A DNA stretch of 64,000 nucleotides from Microbacterium sp. CGR2. GTDB lineage: Bacteria > Actinomycetota > Actinomycetes > Actinomycetales > Microbacteriaceae. Positions 61,554-64,000 of this stretch are shown here, piece by piece. A model generated the notes under the pieces. The model was not told where the DNA came from and ran no database searches. It was given only the letters and a program-made list of their open reading frames with translations. The stretch covers positions 1,488,001 through 1,552,000 of the forward strand of contig NZ_RBHX01000001.1 in NCBI RefSeq assembly GCF_003626735.1. The letters run 5' to 3'. The translations under genes were made by a program, and so were the position numbers. Positions within the stretch are counted from its first letter, which is position 1, and the number at the start of each line of letters is the position of its first letter.

Positions 61554-61762
61554 GGATGTCAGTCCCGGGGGACTTCCTTGCCGACGCTCAAGCATAAGCG
61601 ATGTTCGCCGGAAATCGCGAATCGAGGGCGCGGCGCCTCCGAATGTGGCCGAAGGGGAGGACGATGGGCACGTCAGACATGTCCGGCATCCACCTTCCGC
61701 CCTGTTGTGGATGTGACAGTTGTTGTTAGTGTGACATGTGTGAAAGCGGCGGAAGGGGCCGA

Positions 61763-63169
<1,407 letters not shown>

Positions 63170-63184
63170 GCATCCGCCCCGTAC

Positions 63185-63227
63185 AGAGAAGACCCCCGGC
63201 CGCAGAGCGGTACCGAGGGTCTTCTCT
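63185..63227. terminator. Bidirectional intrinsic terminator
   Basis: GAGAAGACCC (63186-63195) pairs with GGGTCTTCTC (63217-63226). It separates the M23 peptidase gene from the convergent ppa gene. Confidence 0.88.
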
Positions 63228-63244
63228 TCGTCTGGCGGCTGAGG

Positions 63245-63736
63245 TCAGTGACCCTGCTCGCCGTAACGCACGATCGACTCGTCGAGGATGCGCTGCGCCT
63301 CGGCGGCGTCGCCCCACGCGTCGACCTTGACCCACTTGTTGGGCTCGAGGTCCTTGTAGTGCTCGAAGAAGTGCTCGATCTCCTTCTTCGTGTACTCGGC
63401 GAGGTCGCCGATGTCCTGGATGTGGGCCCAGCGCGGGTCCTTGGACAGGACGGCGACAAGCTTGTCGTCACCGCCGGCCTCGTCGCTCATCTTCAGCACC
63501 GCGACCGGGCGGACCTCGACGACGACGCCCGGGTAGATGGCGTGGTCGAGCAGCACGAGCACGTCGAGCGGGTCGCCGTCCTCGCCGAGGGTGTTGTCGA
63601 AGTAGCCGTAGTCGGCCGGGTAGCCGAAGGTCGTGTAGAGCACCCGGTCGAGGTGCACTCGTCCGGTCTCGTGGTCGACCTCGTACTTCACGCGGCTGCC
63701 GCGCGGAATCTCGATGACGGCGTCGTGTGCGCCCAT
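63245..63736 (-). CDS. ppa: Inorganic pyrophosphatase
   Basis: This 163-aa family I enzyme hydrolyses pyrophosphate to drive biosynthesis. The core is IEIPRGSRVKYEVD, the signature DGDPLDVLVL with the catalytic Asp residues, and the KDPRW segment. Length fits the bacterial hexameric type. It is divergent from tilS, a common arrangement in actinobacteria. Confidence 0.97.
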   Translation of the reverse strand: MGAHDAVIEIPRGSRVKYEVDHETGRVHLDRVLYTTFGYPADYGYFDNTLGEDGDPLDVLVLLDHAIYPGVVVEVRPVAVLKMSDEAGGDDKLVAVLSKDPRWAHIQDIGDLAEYTKKEIEHFFEHYKDLEPNKWVKVDAWGDAAEAQRILDESIVRYGEQGH

Positions 63737-63822
63737 GCGTGTGCTCCTCAGAAAGACGGGTGGATGCCGCGGACTAGCCTACCCGCGCACTCCGCAGCGC
63801 AGTGGTGTCTTACCGTGGAGCT

Positions 63823-64000
63823 GTGCCCTCGCTCTCACCCGCCATCGCCGAGATCCGCCTCGCCGTGCGCACCGCGCTCGCTGACCTCCCCGAAGAATCG
63901 ACCGTGCTCGTCGCCCTCTCCGGCGGCGCTGACTCGCTCGCACTCGCCGCCGCGACCGCCTTCGAGGCTCCGAAGCGCGGGCTCCGTGTCACGGCGGTGA
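63823..64000 (+). CDS. tilS: tRNA(Ile)-lysidine synthase, 5' part (runs off window)
   Basis: A GTG start at 63823 with GGAG close by. The 59 visible codons contain the PP-loop ATP-binding motif [13 protein letters not shown], diagnostic of TilS, which converts the wobble cytidine of tRNA-Ile(CAU) to lysidine. The position next to ppa is typical. The remainder lies beyond the window. Confidence 0.9.
   Translation, partial: MPSLSPAIAEIRLAVRTALADLPEESTVLVALSGGADSLALAAATAFEAPKRGLRVTAV

Overview
The window is high-GC actinobacterial chromosome. Gene families, codon choice, the DUF7882-type protein, frequent GTG/TTG starts and several likely leaderless genes suggest Microbacteriaceae, probably Microbacterium or a near relative. 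This is inferred from content only; there is no 16S gene here. I see no insertion sequence, integrase, prophage or CRISPR array.

Region 1 (1-25650) is a phospho-regulated type VII secretion (T7SS) locus. A tightly overlapping operon encodes a transglutaminase-fold membrane protein (cut by the window edge, with catalytic residues apparently replaced), two RDD-FHA membrane proteins, a PP2C phosphatase, an FHA protein, a Ser/Thr kinase and a three-domain FHA-EssC/EccC ATPase. A WXG100-like protein, a small protein and a solute-binding-type lipoprotein follow. Then come four modules, each with a stand-alone carrier (CpnT N-terminal/WXG100_2-like, about 235 aa), a separate effector-like protein translationally linked to it and, in three of four, a probable immunity gene (YezG-like, SUKH/SMI1-like, one unknown). 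In most described systems carrier and toxin are one polypeptide; here they are split. The four carrier promoters, and the WXG100 promoter more weakly, share a box about 22-23 nt upstream of the -10 element. An FHA-HTH protein closes the locus and is a candidate regulator.

Region 2 (25700-31333) is housekeeping: a degenerate resolvase-like protein, malate dehydrogenase, a zinc metallopeptidase, proline iminopeptidase, an aldehyde dehydrogenase family protein and a mycoredoxin-like protein.

Region 3 (31462-51173) is an exopolysaccharide or cell-surface glycan cluster: a TagD-like cytidylyltransferase, GT2-GtrA, a CapK-like ligase, a Wzz-like chain-length protein, a secreted GH16 enzyme, a Gfo/Idh oxidoreductase with an AKR-like partner, a GT2, PssD/PssE-like proteins, a flippase, an O-antigen ligase/polymerase-type protein, a CDP-alcohol phosphotransferase, a giant secreted fibrinogen-like/propeller protein and the initiating sugar transferase. 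TGGGGA-type repeats recur in its promoters.

Region 4 (51479-64000) is mixed: LtrA, a small protein behind a structured leader, a fatty acid desaturase with an apparent non-AUG start, a DivIVA-like coiled coil, small conserved proteins, two M23 peptidases, a serine hydrolase lipoprotein, tRNA-Phe/Asp/Glu, inorganic pyrophosphatase and the start of tilS.
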